From Paraburkholderia sp. IMGN_8 (GTDB taxonomy: Bacteria; Pseudomonadota; Gammaproteobacteria; Burkholderiales; Burkholderiaceae): a stretch of DNA of 64,000 nt. Below, in pieces: positions 45,885 through 56,842 of the stretch (position 1 is the first letter of the stretch; every line of letters starts with the position of its first letter). Where the stretch lies: positions 1,364,001 to 1,428,000 of the forward strand of contig NZ_CP150900.1 of NCBI RefSeq assembly GCF_038050405.1, in the 5' to 3' direction. The position numbers and the translations under genes were made by a program. The notes beneath the pieces were generated by a model. That model was not told the origin of the DNA and ran no database searches. It saw nothing but the letters and a program-made list of their open reading frames with translations.

Positions 45885-47156
45885 TCAGAACGCATAAAAA
45901 GGACCGGGCCCGGCCGACGTGACGCGCGACGCGATCGCCGTGTAGACGCGCCGTCCGAAAAAGAATGGCAGGCCCCAACCGAAGCTGTTGCTGGCAATCC
46001 CTGCCAGATTGTTGAACGCATTATTCGACGATGCGAACAGTGCGCGTGAATTGCCGACCGCAAACGACACCGTGCTCGACGCGCCATCGATGCCCATCAT
46101 CGCGGCGCTCACCGTTTGCGTCGAACTCGGGCAGTACCAGTAGCCGCATTGCGGAAACTGGGTGCTGGCGAAAAACAGCCCGTTCGAGCCGCTGTCGACG
46201 TAACTTTGCGAATAGGCCTGGCCGGCGCTGGTGGTGCGCACATAGCCCGTCTGCTGATTCGCCTTGACGACGGTCGCACTGCCGAGCGTGTTGTTCGCCT
46301 GGGTGCCGATGCCGAAGATCATCGAGCCTGACACGCTGGCCGCGCCGCCGTCTGCAATCGCCGGGAGGTCGATCACGACGCCGTTGTTGTCCAGCGCGAA
46401 GCGGCTGACCGGATTGGTCACTTGTTGCGCGAGGGCATGCGCACTGGCGAGGCAGGCGCCGCTGGCGTCGCACCTGTAGTACCAGCGGGGCAGCGCCGCA
46501 TTGGCGCAGCCGCTGCCGCAGTCGGCCGCGAACAGGCCGACGCCGAGAATGCCGTTGGCGCGCAGGCTGTCCACTGTCAGCATCGCCGGCCCTGAGCCCG
46601 CGCAGTCGGTGGGCACGTTCGGCAGCGCGGAGTCCGCGATCAGCTGGATCGGAAGCGACGCGGCCAACTGACCGGCCATGCGAACGTCCGCACTGCGCAC
46701 CGAGCCCCACGCATAGCCGCCACCGAACACCGCGCACTCGCCGGCGATGCCGCGGCCCGACGCGACGGCCGCGAGCGACAGGCTGGCCGGCAGCGCCGAC
46801 GCGAGAATCCGCAAGCCGTGCGAGCCGGTATCGACCTGAATGTTGTCGACCGTCGCGCAATTGCCGGTGCCGGGCTGGCAGACGGTGACGCTGGTCGTCA
46901 GCATGTTGCGCGTCAGGCCAGGCGCGGTGCTGACCGTGATCGGCTGGACGTTGGGCGTGGTCGACTGCGGCACGGAGGCGGACCTGCCGGTTACCGCCGT
47001 TCCGGATGATGACGAGGCGGGCGTGGCGGCCGCTGGCACGCTCGCGGCACTGGCCAGGGTTGGGGTAGCCGAGGAGCTGCTGCTGCCGCCACCGCCGCAA
47101 CCCGCAAGTGCAGCGCAGATCAGGAGCAGGGTGTGGAAATGAAAGGGTGTCTTCAT
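45885..47156 (-). CDS. DUF3443 lipoprotein
   Basis: A 423-residue exported protein of the DUF3443 family. A lipoprotein signal ends at ALAGC (residue 20), followed by a Gly/Ser-rich tether. The folded part has VDNIQVDTGSHGLRILAS and SYVDSGSNGLFFAS; both DTGS/DSGSNG motifs recall pepsin-like aspartic proteases, although activity has not been shown to my knowledge. It is downstream of a DUF2844 gene by 35 bp, the arrangement usual in Burkholderia. The ATG at 47156 starts the signal peptide directly. Confidence 0.88.
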   Translation of the reverse strand: MKTPFHFHTLLLICAALAGCGGGGSSSSSATPTLASAASVPAAATPASSSSGTAVTGRSASVPQSTTPNVQPITVSTAPGLTRNMLTTSVTVCQPGTGNCATVDNIQVDTGSHGLRILASALPASLSLAAVASGRGIAGECAVFGGGYAWGSVRSADVRMAGQLAASLPIQLIADSALPNVPTDCAGSGPAMLTVDSLRANGILGVGLFAADCGSGCANAALPRWYYRCDASGACLASAHALAQQVTNPVSRFALDNNGVVIDLPAIADGGAASVSGSMIFGIGTQANNTLGSATVVKANQQTGYVRTTSAGQAYSQSYVDSGSNGLFFASTQFPQCGYWYCPSSTQTVSAAMMGIDGASSTVSFAVGNSRALFASSNNAFNNLAGIASNSFGWGLPFFFGRRVYTAIASRVTSAGPGPFYAF

Positions 47157-47191
47157 GGTTTTTTATAGTGTCCCTTGACGGAGCCGGCCAA

Positions 47192-47662
47192 TCAGCGGAA
47201 GTCGTTGGACGTGATGCCGGGCGGCAGGGCCGCCGGCAGCCACGCGCGCCCGGCATAGCCGCGCATCGGCCCGCCGGATTCAACGATCACGTCCGGCCGG
47301 ACCACCCGCGAAGTGTGCAGATTGCCGCCCGCCGTCAAAGCGGCAGCGCCCGCCCGGTAGGAATCGACGTACTTTCCTAGCAGCGCGCGCAGATCGGGCA
47401 TCGTCGGGCCCTGCCACGTGTAAGCGATGATCTGGCCCGTGCTCGACGCGTATTCGTTGAGGGTGGTATTGCCCGCATCGGTCAGCGTGCGCATGCGCAG
47501 TGCGCCGTTCAGCAGGGTTTGCGGCGAGGCCCCGGCAACCGCCGGATCTGCCTCGTTGGGCATCGTCCCGCCCAGTTCGGCGCGCGCGTCGGCGTTGCCT
47601 AGCAGCAGAATGAGCACCGTCACACAGGCGTTGACGGTCGGTCGGAAAGAAGGGTTTGGCAT
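47192..47662 (-). CDS. DUF2844 exported protein
   Basis: A 156-residue protein with a Sec signal peptide (VNACVTVLILLLGNADARA). The mature region contains YTWQGPTMPDLRALLGKY, characteristic of DUF2844, and ends in PPGITSNDFR. The ATG at 47662 was chosen because it begins the signal peptide; the frame is open 31 codons further but with no ribosome site. It forms a conserved pair with the DUF3443 gene. The function is unknown; an envelope role is likely from the export signal. Confidence 0.85.
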   Translation of the reverse strand: MPNPSFRPTVNACVTVLILLLGNADARAELGGTMPNEADPAVAGASPQTLLNGALRMRTLTDAGNTTLNEYASSTGQIIAYTWQGPTMPDLRALLGKYVDSYRAGAAALTAGGNLHTSRVVRPDVIVESGGPMRGYAGRAWLPAALPPGITSNDFR

Positions 47663-48132
47663 GGCAGTGTGCTTCGCAGGCGGTCCGCGAATTTTTATCA
47701 AGATGGCCAATTCAAGATAACACCCAGGGTTCCTGACCTTTGTAGGGCGGAGCATGCGTCGCTTTCCGTAATCTCAAAATCGGCGGGCGGCGAGACCGGG
47801 AAGCGTCTTTTAAAATAAGGCTCTGACGACGATGTAGGGGGGGGGCTGACATGCTAAAAGGAAGTGTTGTGAACTGTTAAATTTCGCCGCTCGATGAAGC
47901 GACCGAGGTAACCGGCGAGCTCGGCATCGGACCGTTTTGGGATGCCGGCAAGGTCGCCGGACACGGCGACTCGACGGCTTGCTCGAACGCCATCACCCCG
48001 TGTGTTTCGCCCGCCTCGCGCAGTCCAATTCGCCGGCAAACCCCACTTTTTGCACATGTGCCGCCGGGATCGGTAAAATGTTGGGTTGATCCACGGAAAC
48101 TTGCCGTGGCGTAGCGGAAGGATTCCCCGAAC
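47663..48132. other. intergenic region upstream of bamC, no gene seen
   Basis: This 470-bp spacer separates the divergent DUF2844 and bamC genes. It contains a run of nine G (about 47836-47844) and a T/A-rich stretch TTTTAAAATAAGG that could be part of a promoter. Frames antisense to bamC run through it but lack ribosome sites and protein-like composition. In many betaproteobacteria dapA precedes bamC; nothing like dapA is present here. Confidence 0.5.
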
Positions 48133-49362
48133 ATGACTGATCTTCGTCTTACCAAGCGGTTTGCAGTAATGCTGATGGCAGGCGGGCTGGTCGCCGGCTG
48201 CGGTACCTCGTCGCCGACCAAAATCGACTACAAGAGCGACTCGAAATCGAAGCAAGTGTCACTTGCCGTACCGCCGAACATGATCGATGAGACGGCCGAT
48301 CAGCGTTCGTTGCCCCCGCAAGGCGGCGAAACCTCGCTGTCCACGCTCAAGCAGGTGCAGGCACAAGCGCCGGCCGCGAACACCCTGGCCGTCGTGCCGG
48401 CCGTTACCGGCATGCATATCCAGCGCGACGGCACCGAAAGCTGGCTGGTGATCGACAACAAGGCGCCCGACCAGGCGTGGGCGCAAATCCGCCGCTTCTG
48501 GCAGGAACAGGGCTTCCTGCTGGTGGTCGACCAGCGCGACAAGGGTGTGATGGAAACCGACTGGAACGAAACTCACGCGCAAATCAACGAGGGCCTGATC
48601 CGCAGCACGCTGTCGAAGGCGATGGGCAACAGCTATGTGACCTCGGAGCGCAACAAATATCGCACGCGTCTCGAAGTGGCGCCCAACGGCGGCACCTATG
48701 TGTTCATCAGCCAGAAAGGCATGCGCGAGGCGCTTACCGGCCCGAACAACGATTCGAGCAAGTGGGAACCGAAGCCGAACGATCCCGGCCTCGAAACGGA
48801 ATATCTGAAGCGCCTGATGGCTTCGCTGGCGCTCGCCGATTCGCGGGCCAAGTCGGGCGATACGCTGGCCGACCTGTCGCCGGCCGGCGCGCAAACGGCG
48901 CCGAATGCCGCCACGGCGGGGGCGAAGTCGGCGGCTGCGGCCACAGCGGCGCAAAACGTCGCGCTGTCGGCGCAGCAGCCAATGCCTGACGCAGACTCGG
49001 CGAATACCGCGGCGCAGTTCTCGTCCACCGAGTTGACGCTCGGCGAGCCGTATGACCGTGCCTGGCTGCGCGTGGGCCTCGCGCTCGATCGCAGCAACTT
49101 CACCGTCGACGATCGCGATCTCAACCGCGGGCTGTACTTCGTGCGCTACGTCGATCCGAAGGATATGACCTCGGCGGAGCAAGGCTTCTGGAGCCAGGTG
49201 TTCCACGGCAAGAAGGAAAAGGTCGCCAAGCAGTATCGCGTGAACGTGCGCGCGGTGACGCCGAACCAGACCCGTGTGGCAGTGGTCGACGACAAGGGAC
49301 AGATTGATCAGAGCGCGCCGGCCAAGCAGATCATGAGTCTGATGGTCGACCAGTTGCGCTGA
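48133..49362 (+). CDS. bamC: outer membrane assembly lipoprotein BamC (NlpB/DapX)
   Basis: A 409-residue NlpB/DapX-family lipoprotein. The lipobox VAGC is near residue 23, followed by the unstructured N-terminal lasso (KIDYKSDSKSKQVSLAVPP). Two helix-grip domains follow: ESWLVIDNKAPDQAWAQIRRFW near residue 100 (motif WLVIDNKAPDQAW) and GEPYDRAWLRVGLALDRSNF near 300. It is a component of the Bam complex that folds outer-membrane proteins. An Ala-rich linker separates the domains. A good terminator follows at 49394. Confidence 0.92.
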   Translation: MTDLRLTKRFAVMLMAGGLVAGCGTSSPTKIDYKSDSKSKQVSLAVPPNMIDETADQRSLPPQGGETSLSTLKQVQAQAPAANTLAVVPAVTGMHIQRDGTESWLVIDNKAPDQAWAQIRRFWQEQGFLLVVDQRDKGVMETDWNETHAQINEGLIRSTLSKAMGNSYVTSERNKYRTRLEVAPNGGTYVFISQKGMREALTGPNNDSSKWEPKPNDPGLETEYLKRLMASLALADSRAKSGDTLADLSPAGAQTAPNAATAGAKSAAAATAAQNVALSAQQPMPDADSANTAAQFSSTELTLGEPYDRAWLRVGLALDRSNFTVDDRDLNRGLYFVRYVDPKDMTSAEQGFWSQVFHGKKEKVAKQYRVNVRAVTPNQTRVAVVDDKGQIDQSAPAKQIMSLMVDQLR

Positions 49363-49393
49363 ACGAAGCCGTAGTACGCAAAGGCGCTGTCTG

Positions 49394-49430
49394 AAAACCC
49401 GCCCGGAATGCAAACCGGGCGGGTTTTTTT
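49394..49430 (+). terminator. intrinsic terminator after bamC
   Basis: AAACCCGCCCGG pairs with CCGGGCGGGTTT, with GAATGCAA in the loop, and is followed by a run of seven T on the plus strand. It begins 32 bp after the bamC stop. Confidence 0.88.
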
Positions 49431-49531
49431 ATGCTTCGCGCCATCGGCCGTAGACGTGTGCCTTGCTGCGCACGCGTTTTGCTTCCGTGCGGGCATGCCG
49501 TTACAAACCGGCTTATCAACGGGGGGTGGCC

Positions 49532-49672
49532 ATGTTTGACGTGATTCCTTACTGGATGTGGGTGGCGAGCTTGCTCGCCCTGGCAATCGTGTGCGGCGCA
49601 GCACTGGCGCCGCCTGAACCGCGGCGGCCGAACGGCCTGCGGATGCGGCCTCCGGCGCAGCGTACGAAATGA
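49532..49672 (+). CDS. short single-helix membrane protein
   Basis: A 46-codon frame from an ATG with GGGGGGTGG 4 nt upstream. It encodes one hydrophobic helix (PYWMWVASLLALAIVCGAAL) followed by a Pro/Arg-rich basic tail (PPEPRRPNGLRMRPPAQRTK). The layout is that of a small inner-membrane protein with cytoplasmic C-terminus. No family is recognised. It lies alone after the bamC terminator, so it would need its own promoter. Confidence 0.5.
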   Translation: MFDVIPYWMWVASLLALAIVCGAALAPPEPRRPNGLRMRPPAQRTK

Positions 49673-49849
49673 CCGGCGCCTTGAAATCAAAGCGGTTCAC
49701 AAGCGCTTAAAGCAGCGCCTCGCGGCCGCTGCGTGTGGCCGCATGTAACGTGACGTTACGCCGGTGACGTAACTCTCCAAGCGCTCGAAGCGCCTTCCAT
49801 CGCTCCTCGCCAAACTCTCGGGTCGCAGGGAATTCTAATAATAATCAAT

Positions 49850-50120
49850 GCCTTGCGAACCATTTCTCGTGGTGTTCCACAGTTGGCACGCAAGCTGCTT
49901 ACTAAAGCTCATGGGGCCGGATGAGCATGCCCGACGTGAGCTTTGTGGCGAGTCTCAGCCCGGCGGTTCCCAGACCATTCCAGCACCGGCCGACGAGCCG
50001 GTGCTTAGCCCGATGACGGCCTGCGCGCGTGGCGCGCGGCCTCGGTGGCCCCGTCGCCTATCCTCGTAGGGCGACGGTTTTGCCCGCACTCCATTGGAGT
50101 GCGGGCTATTTTTTTGGGAC
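49850..50120 (+). ncRNA. candidate structured RNA with tandem terminators
   Basis: No protein-like frame is present, but there is a series of strong hairpins: AAAGCTCA (49904-49911) with TGAGCTTT (49937-49944), AGCACCGGC (49982-49990) with GCCGGTGCT (49997-50005), GGCC-TGCGCGC with GCGCGC-GGCC (50017-50040), then CCGTCGCC (50051-50058) with GGCGACGG (50070-50077) followed by TTTT. A second terminator lies at 50083-50119. An A/T-rich TTCTAATAATAATC just before (about 49833) could hold a -10. It does not resemble 6S, tmRNA, RNase P, SRP RNA or a riboswitch class I know. Confidence 0.45.
50083..50119. terminator. bidirectional intrinsic terminator
   Basis: GCCCGCACTCC and GGAGTGCGGGC form a perfect 11-bp stem with loop ATT, followed by TATTTTTTT on the plus strand. 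It lies between the candidate RNA and the 3' end of the EamA gene and could serve both. Confidence 0.85.
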
Positions 50121-50179
50121 GCGGGAATTGATGCGATCAGCAGATGGGGCGACGCTGAGGACGTCGCCGAGGCGGGAGT

Positions 50180-51106
50180 TCAGGTGTCGGCGCGGCGCGG
50201 TCCGACCCACGGCAGCCGTTTGACCACGCCGGTAGCGAGCGCGGTGCCGACCAGAATCACGCCGCAGCCTTCCAGCATGCCGGGCGACACGCTTTCGTTG
50301 AGGAACAGCGCGCCCCACAGAATGCCGAAGATCGGGATCACGAAGGTCACCGTGATTGCACGTGCCGGTCCGGCCACAGCGATCAGGTGGAAGAACAGCA
50401 TGTACGCGACGCCGGTACACGCGACACCCAGCGCGATCACCGCTCCCCATGCATGCAGCGAGATCGGCGCGGCCGGCCAGTAGATCACGGCGAGCGGCAG
50501 CAAAACGATGGTAGCGCCGGTCATCGTGCCGGTTGCGACGGTCAATGCGTCGACGCCGGTCAGATGCCGCTTCGTGTAACTGGCGGCGACTCCATACAGC
50601 AGCGTGGCGCCGAGCGCGGCGCCGGCCGCGAGCGCGGTCGTCAGCGGCGTGGCGGCCGAGCCGTTCGGCGCGGCGATCTGATCCCACACCAGCATCAATA
50701 CGCCGAGAAAGCCGATCACGAGACCGAGCGTGCGCAGCGCGCTCAGGCGATCGCGCAGCCATAGAAACGCGACGAGCGCGCCCCACAGCGGCGTGGTTGC
50801 ATTGATCACCGACGTGACGCCCGCCGACAGCGTCAACTCCGCATACGCGAAGAAACAGAAGGGCGCCGCCGAATTCAGGATGCCGACTACCAGCAGCGGA
50901 AAGGCCCGCGTGCGCAGCGTCGTTGCGGACTCGCGCAGCGGCCGTCGCGCGATCAGCACGATCGCAAGGAAGGCCGCGCCGATGCCGACACGCAGCGCCA
51001 TCAGCGGCGCGACACCGAAGTCGGTCACGCCGACGCGGATAAACAGAAACGACGCGCCCCATAGGGCGGCAAGGATCAGCAACTGCAACAGGTTTCTAGT
51101 ATTCAT
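50180..51106 (-). CDS. EamA/DMT-family transporter
   Basis: A 308-residue drug/metabolite transporter with ten predicted helices in two EamA repeats. The first ends near LVIGFLGVLMLVWD, and the second begins near residue 155 with ALAAGAALGATLLYGVAASY and contains VFVIPIFGILWGALFLNE-like motifs (here VIPIFGILWGALFLNE). The ATG at 51106 starts the first helix (NLLQLLILAALWGASFLF). Such proteins export amino acids or metabolites; the substrate is not predictable. It stands alone. Confidence 0.92.
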   Translation of the reverse strand: MNTRNLLQLLILAALWGASFLFIRVGVTDFGVAPLMALRVGIGAAFLAIVLIARRPLRESATTLRTRAFPLLVVGILNSAAPFCFFAYAELTLSAGVTSVINATTPLWGALVAFLWLRDRLSALRTLGLVIGFLGVLMLVWDQIAAPNGSAATPLTTALAAGAALGATLLYGVAASYTKRHLTGVDALTVATGTMTGATIVLLPLAVIYWPAAPISLHAWGAVIALGVACTGVAYMLFFHLIAVAGPARAITVTFVIPIFGILWGALFLNESVSPGMLEGCGVILVGTALATGVVKRLPWVGPRRADT

Positions 51107-51474
51107 TGTGGTGGCGCCGCGCGCGGTTGAGTCGAGACGCCAGCGCATCGTAGCAGCGCAATCGCACGAAACGTTTCAGGCTGGAATGAAACGGCAAGAT
51201 TCGGGAGATGAAAGGCGTCTGGTGGTGTGATCGTAAGCGCGGTCGGGGCGCGCGCAAAGCGAGTAATTCTCACGCTGATGTGAGAAAAATTGCGATGAAC
51301 GTGAGGCGGAGCGGCGGGCAAGGCAGGCGTGATGGGGTGGGCGCTGGGTGCGCATGAATTTTATTGCGGCAGCGCACCGCTTGCGCAAACCTTCCGGGCG
51401 AGACAAACATACGGCCCAAAACAAACCGGGCGCGCCATCCGAAAAGCCCGCCCGCCGATGAACACATGCAGCAT
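51107..51474. other. intergenic region, no gene seen
   Basis: This 368-bp spacer lies between the EamA start and the end of the lactate permease gene. It should hold the EamA promoter. A short inverted repeat TTCTCAC-GCTGAT-GTGAGAA (about 51268-51287) is the only conspicuous symmetry. No terminator with a clear T run was found for the permease gene. Confidence 0.4.
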
Positions 51475-53073
51475 TCAGTGCGGAATCATCCCCTGCAAGA
51501 CGTTCTGCTGCAGCCAGACGAGCAGGCCGAGTATCACCGTCAACAGAATCGAATGCTTGAAGGTCTTCGCGAACACGACGCCTTCCTTGCCTTTGAGGTC
51601 CGTGGTCGCCACCCCTGTCGAGATGTTTTGCGGTGAGATCATCTTGCCCATCACGCCGCCGGACGAGTTGGTCGCCGCCATCAAAATCGGGTTGAGGTTC
51701 AACTGGTTAGCGGCCACCACTTGCAGGTTGCCGAACAGCGCGTTGCCCGACGTATCGCTGCCGGACAGGAACACGGCGACCCAGCCGAGGAAGGCGGACA
51801 CCAGCGGAAAGAACGGTCCAACCGACGCGACACCGAGACCGAGTGTGTAGTTGAGGCCCGAGTAGTTCATCAGATACGCGAGCCCGACGATCGTCGCCAC
51901 CGTAAGAATGGCGATGCGCGTCTGAACCCAGGTATCGACGATCGCCGCGCCGAATTCGCGCACGCCCGATCCCACCGCCAGCGACGTGATGATGGCGGCC
52001 ACCAGAATCGCCGTGCCGGTGCCAAGCGGCTGGAAGTCCCACACCGCGCTGTACGGCGTGTTGTACAGCGTAATGAAGACGGCTTTGTCGAGCCCCGGCC
52101 ACGGCACCTTGACGTCGCCGATCAGGAAGATCTTGGTGACGGTCCAGACGATCACCACCACCGAGACGATGATCCACGGATACCAGCCCTGGCCGCCGCT
52201 GATCTTGCCGCGCACCTCGCCGACGCGGTCGATGTTGATGGCGAATGTCGGATCGGCGGCGGGTTTCCAGACGCGCAGGAACGCGATCGTCAGGACCAGC
52301 GACACCAGTGACGACAACACATCGGTCAGGCTGTAGTTCACGTAATTCGACGCGACGAACTGCGTCAGCGCGAAGCTCGCGCCCGACACCAGCAGCACTG
52401 GCCACACGCGCAGCATGTTGCGAATGCCCGCATATATGCCGATCACATAGAACGGCAGCAGGAGGGCAAAGAACGGCAACTGGCGGCCGACCATCTTGGC
52501 GAGCGAGTCGGCCGGCAGGTGCGTGACCGCGCCGAGCACCGTGATCGGCACGCCCAGCGCGCCGAACGCGACCGGCGCCGTGTTGAAGATCAGCGTGAAG
52601 GTGAGCGCCTCGAGCGTCGGAAAGCCGAGCAGGATCAGCAGCGAACTGGTGATCGCGACCGGCGTGCCGAAGCCTGAGATTCCTTCGAGCAGCGCACCGA
52701 ACGAGAAGCCGATCACCACCAGCACGACGCGCCGGTCGTTCGGCAGGTTGTCGATCATCCACATGCGGAATGCCGCGAAGCGGCCTGAGCGCTGCGAGAT
52801 GTTGTAGAGCAGGATCGCCGCGAACACGATCCACATGACCGGCCAGCAGGCGAACACCGCCCCCGCGACCACCGAATCGACCGCGAGCTTCACCGGGAAC
52901 TGCCAGACGAAGATCGCGACGATCAACCCGACGATCAGACCTGCGAGCGAAGCCTGCCACGCCGGCCGGCGCGCCCAGCCGAGCAACAGCAGCACGACGA
53001 CGATCGGCAGTGCGGCGACGAGGAACGATGGCAATGGCGAATTGCCGACGGGCGTGAGTAGTTGGTGAAACAT
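51475..53073 (-). CDS. lctP: L-lactate permease
   Basis: A 532-residue LctP/LldP-family permease with twelve or more hydrophobic helices. Typical segments are SFGALLEGISGFGTPVAIT near residue 135 and FLSGSDTSGNALFGNLQ near 420; the latter is the family signature. It imports lactate (and often glycolate) by proton symport across the inner membrane. GAAGGAGACG precedes the ATG at 53073. The frame is open to 53163, but that extension lacks a start signal. No lactate dehydrogenase gene is adjacent. Confidence 0.94.
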   Translation of the reverse strand: MFHQLLTPVGNSPLPSFLVAALPIVVVLLLLGWARRPAWQASLAGLIVGLIVAIFVWQFPVKLAVDSVVAGAVFACWPVMWIVFAAILLYNISQRSGRFAAFRMWMIDNLPNDRRVVLVVIGFSFGALLEGISGFGTPVAITSSLLILLGFPTLEALTFTLIFNTAPVAFGALGVPITVLGAVTHLPADSLAKMVGRQLPFFALLLPFYVIGIYAGIRNMLRVWPVLLVSGASFALTQFVASNYVNYSLTDVLSSLVSLVLTIAFLRVWKPAADPTFAINIDRVGEVRGKISGGQGWYPWIIVSVVVIVWTVTKIFLIGDVKVPWPGLDKAVFITLYNTPYSAVWDFQPLGTGTAILVAAIITSLAVGSGVREFGAAIVDTWVQTRIAILTVATIVGLAYLMNYSGLNYTLGLGVASVGPFFPLVSAFLGWVAVFLSGSDTSGNALFGNLQVVAANQLNLNPILMAATNSSGGVMGKMISPQNISTGVATTDLKGKEGVVFAKTFKHSILLTVILGLLVWLQQNVLQGMIPH

Positions 53074-53274
53074 CGCGTCTCCTTCGTTGTTATTCGATCT
53101 CGACGCGGGACTACGCACTACCGGGCGCGTCGCTCTGGTCTGACGGATGAGCGTCGGCGGCACGTGTGAAAGGCGCGCCGGGGCGCTTATTTAAACGAAT
53201 ACTGCGTGTGGCAACCCCAAGCATAGAGCCCGGGCGCGGCGCGTCAAGAAGGGAAACTACGGGCGAAACGCGCT

Positions 53275-53709
53275 TCAGTGATGGCGGCCGTGCCCGCCCC
53301 CGTGGCCGCCCCACCAGCCGAAGCCGATCGACAGGGACGGTCCATACCAGCCGGGATAGCCGTAGTAAGCCGGATACACGGGCGGCGGATAGTAAGCGGG
53401 GTAGACCGGCGCAACGTAGACGGGCGGCGGTTGCGCGACCACATAGGCCGGCGGCCAGTATTGCGCATCGGCTTCCGCTGTCGTGCCGTTAGTTCCCACT
53501 GGCACTTCGCGTTGTGCCGCAGCGGCGGGGACGGTAGCGTAGTAAGGGTAGTAGCCGTACGGGTAATAGCCGTATGGGTAATAGCAGCCGGACAAGGTCA
53601 AAACGCAGACCGCGCCGGTAAGCGCAATGCCCATCTGTGAAAGACGTGGTGTGCGGCGGGGCAGCCGCTGGCTCATCGCGCTGAGGGTATTGATGACGCG
53701 GGACTTCAT
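53275..53709 (-). CDS. Tyr/Pro/Gly-rich lipoprotein
   Basis: A 144-residue lipoprotein (lipobox LSGC, about residue 42) with an unusually long N-terminal region. The mature part begins YYPYGYYPYGYYPYY, continues with Pro/Val/Tyr repeats (PPPVYVAPVYPAYYPPPVYP) and ends in a Gly/His-rich tail (WWGGHGGGHGRHH). Short exported proteins of this composition are common in Burkholderia and of unknown function; the His-rich tail might bind metal. Low complexity makes family assignment unsafe. Confidence 0.75.
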   Translation of the reverse strand: MKSRVINTLSAMSQRLPRRTPRLSQMGIALTGAVCVLTLSGCYYPYGYYPYGYYPYYATVPAAAAQREVPVGTNGTTAEADAQYWPPAYVVAQPPPVYVAPVYPAYYPPPVYPAYYGYPGWYGPSLSIGFGWWGGHGGGHGRHH

Positions 53710-53922
53710 GACGCGCTCCTGTTTGCATCGGACGCCGCTGTCTGGGCGCCATGCCATGAGCTTACGCCGCGGTCGCCCGCGCAGGATTGCAGAACCGTAA
53801 CGGCTTATTTCACGTCATTGCACAGCGTGTTTGAAGCGGCCGGCGTCATGCTCTCGCCAGTAGTCGCGGCGCTTGCAGCCGTTCGCGAGCCGCAACCACG
53901 AGCGCGGCTCGCTTCGCGTTAT

Positions 53923-54135
53923 TTACTTGCCGACCTGATTGCCGATAATGCCGCCTGCCGCTGCACCGCCGAGAGTCGAAAGCGCGTTGCCGCCGATCGC
54001 CGCACCCGCCACGCCGCCGATGCCTGCGCCGATTGCCGTATCGCGCTGCCGTGTGGTCATGCCGTCACACGCCGAAAGACTCGCGACAACCGCGACGATA
54101 GCCGCGAAGGTACCGATCTGACGAATCGATTTCAT
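53923..54135 (-). CDS. glycine-zipper lipoprotein (OsmB-like)
   Basis: A 70-residue lipoprotein. The signal ends in LSAC (residue 23) and the mature part is a two-helix glycine zipper (AIGAGIGGVAGAAIGGNAL, then LGGAAAGGIIGNQVGK). Proteins of this type (OsmB, glycine-zipper 2TM) sit in the outer membrane and are often stress-induced. GGAGTAGGGATC precedes the ATG. It is downstream of thiC on the same strand but separated by a terminator. Confidence 0.88.
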   Translation of the reverse strand: MKSIRQIGTFAAIVAVVASLSACDGMTTRQRDTAIGAGIGGVAGAAIGGNALSTLGGAAAGGIIGNQVGK

Positions 54136-54298
54136 GATCCCTACTCCAGTGGTTATTCAGAACAGGACAGGCTCTCGCCGTCCTTTATTTGATCTTATCG
54201 CCGCAGCCCGTATCCAGATGTGTGCGCTTGTCAGCAGACTGTCGGTTTCGTAATCAAATGTTTCCCATGGAGCAGCATGCGCCGTGCCCGCTCTTGCA

Positions 54299-54330
54299 GA
54301 AACGCAAAAGCCCGCCGGTGGCGGGCTTCG
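54299..54330 (-). terminator. intrinsic terminator after thiC
   Basis: On the minus strand AAGCCCGCC and GGCGGGCTT pair around ACC and are followed by TTGCGTTTC. It lies 87 bp after the thiC stop and before the glycine-zipper gene. Confidence 0.75.
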
Positions 54331-54416
54331 ACGCTGCAACGCAGCGGTTCAGGTGGTTCAGGTGATTTGGGCGGTTCAGCAGCGGTCGCGCGAAACTGCG
54401 CCCGCCTTTCCGACCC

Positions 54417-56455
<2,039 letters not shown>

Positions 56456-56546
56456 AAGCAATGTGGGGCCGCTAAGCAGGAGACGAGATGGAAGTTGTCG
56501 GATTCGCGATGGATGAAACGGTAGACCTGGGTGCGAAATCCGTACG

Positions 56547-56642
56547 CTTCCCTGCGCTGGCATTATCCAGATCAGGTTCAAAGGGTATTTCTCACCCACG
56601 CAACACGGACCTCCAACCTCCGTGCGACGCAGGACCCCCGCG
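56547..56642 (-). promoter_or_regulatory. TPP riboswitch (THI element)
   Basis: On the minus strand the conserved thi-box core reads GTGAGAAATACCC, then GAACCTGATCTGGATAATGC and CAGCGCAGGGAAG. A GC-rich P3 stem (CACGGAGGTTGGAGGTCCGTG) is also present, and the element opens with CGGGGGTCC. It binds thiamine pyrophosphate and lies about 200 nt upstream of the thiC start. Confidence 0.95.
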
Positions 56643-56842
56643 TTAGCAGCGCACACGATACACCGGCCGGACGCTGCTTGGCAACCTGTCTTGAAATTAT
56701 GAATGGAGGATATAACTAACACACCGGCAGGCTGTGGACTATTCTTATGTTGATTGGGCTGCCAGGGTTGATGCGATGCAACAGCGGCGATGCAACAACG
56801 GCGCGCCGCGAAAGCGCGTTCGTGTTTGTCTGTGTTGGTTGC

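Noticed and set aside
47836..47844. Run of nine G as a possible phase-variation tract
   Set aside because: It is not within or next to a start codon or a promoter that could be placed, so slippage would have no evident effect.
47854..48255. Minus-strand frames antisense to the bamC start, one ending in LAGYLGRFIERRNLTVHN
   Set aside because: The ending looks faintly protein-like, but there is no ribosome site, the frame overlaps the bamC signal peptide, and no family could be recognised.
49848..50069. 73-codon plus-strand frame
   Set aside because: It runs through strong hairpins and has no ribosome site or protein-like composition; a structured RNA explains the stretch better.
49850..50120. 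6S RNA, tmRNA or cobalamin riboswitch
   Set aside because: There is no long closing stem with central bubble, no tag-peptide or tRNA-like end, and no cobalamin-box core.
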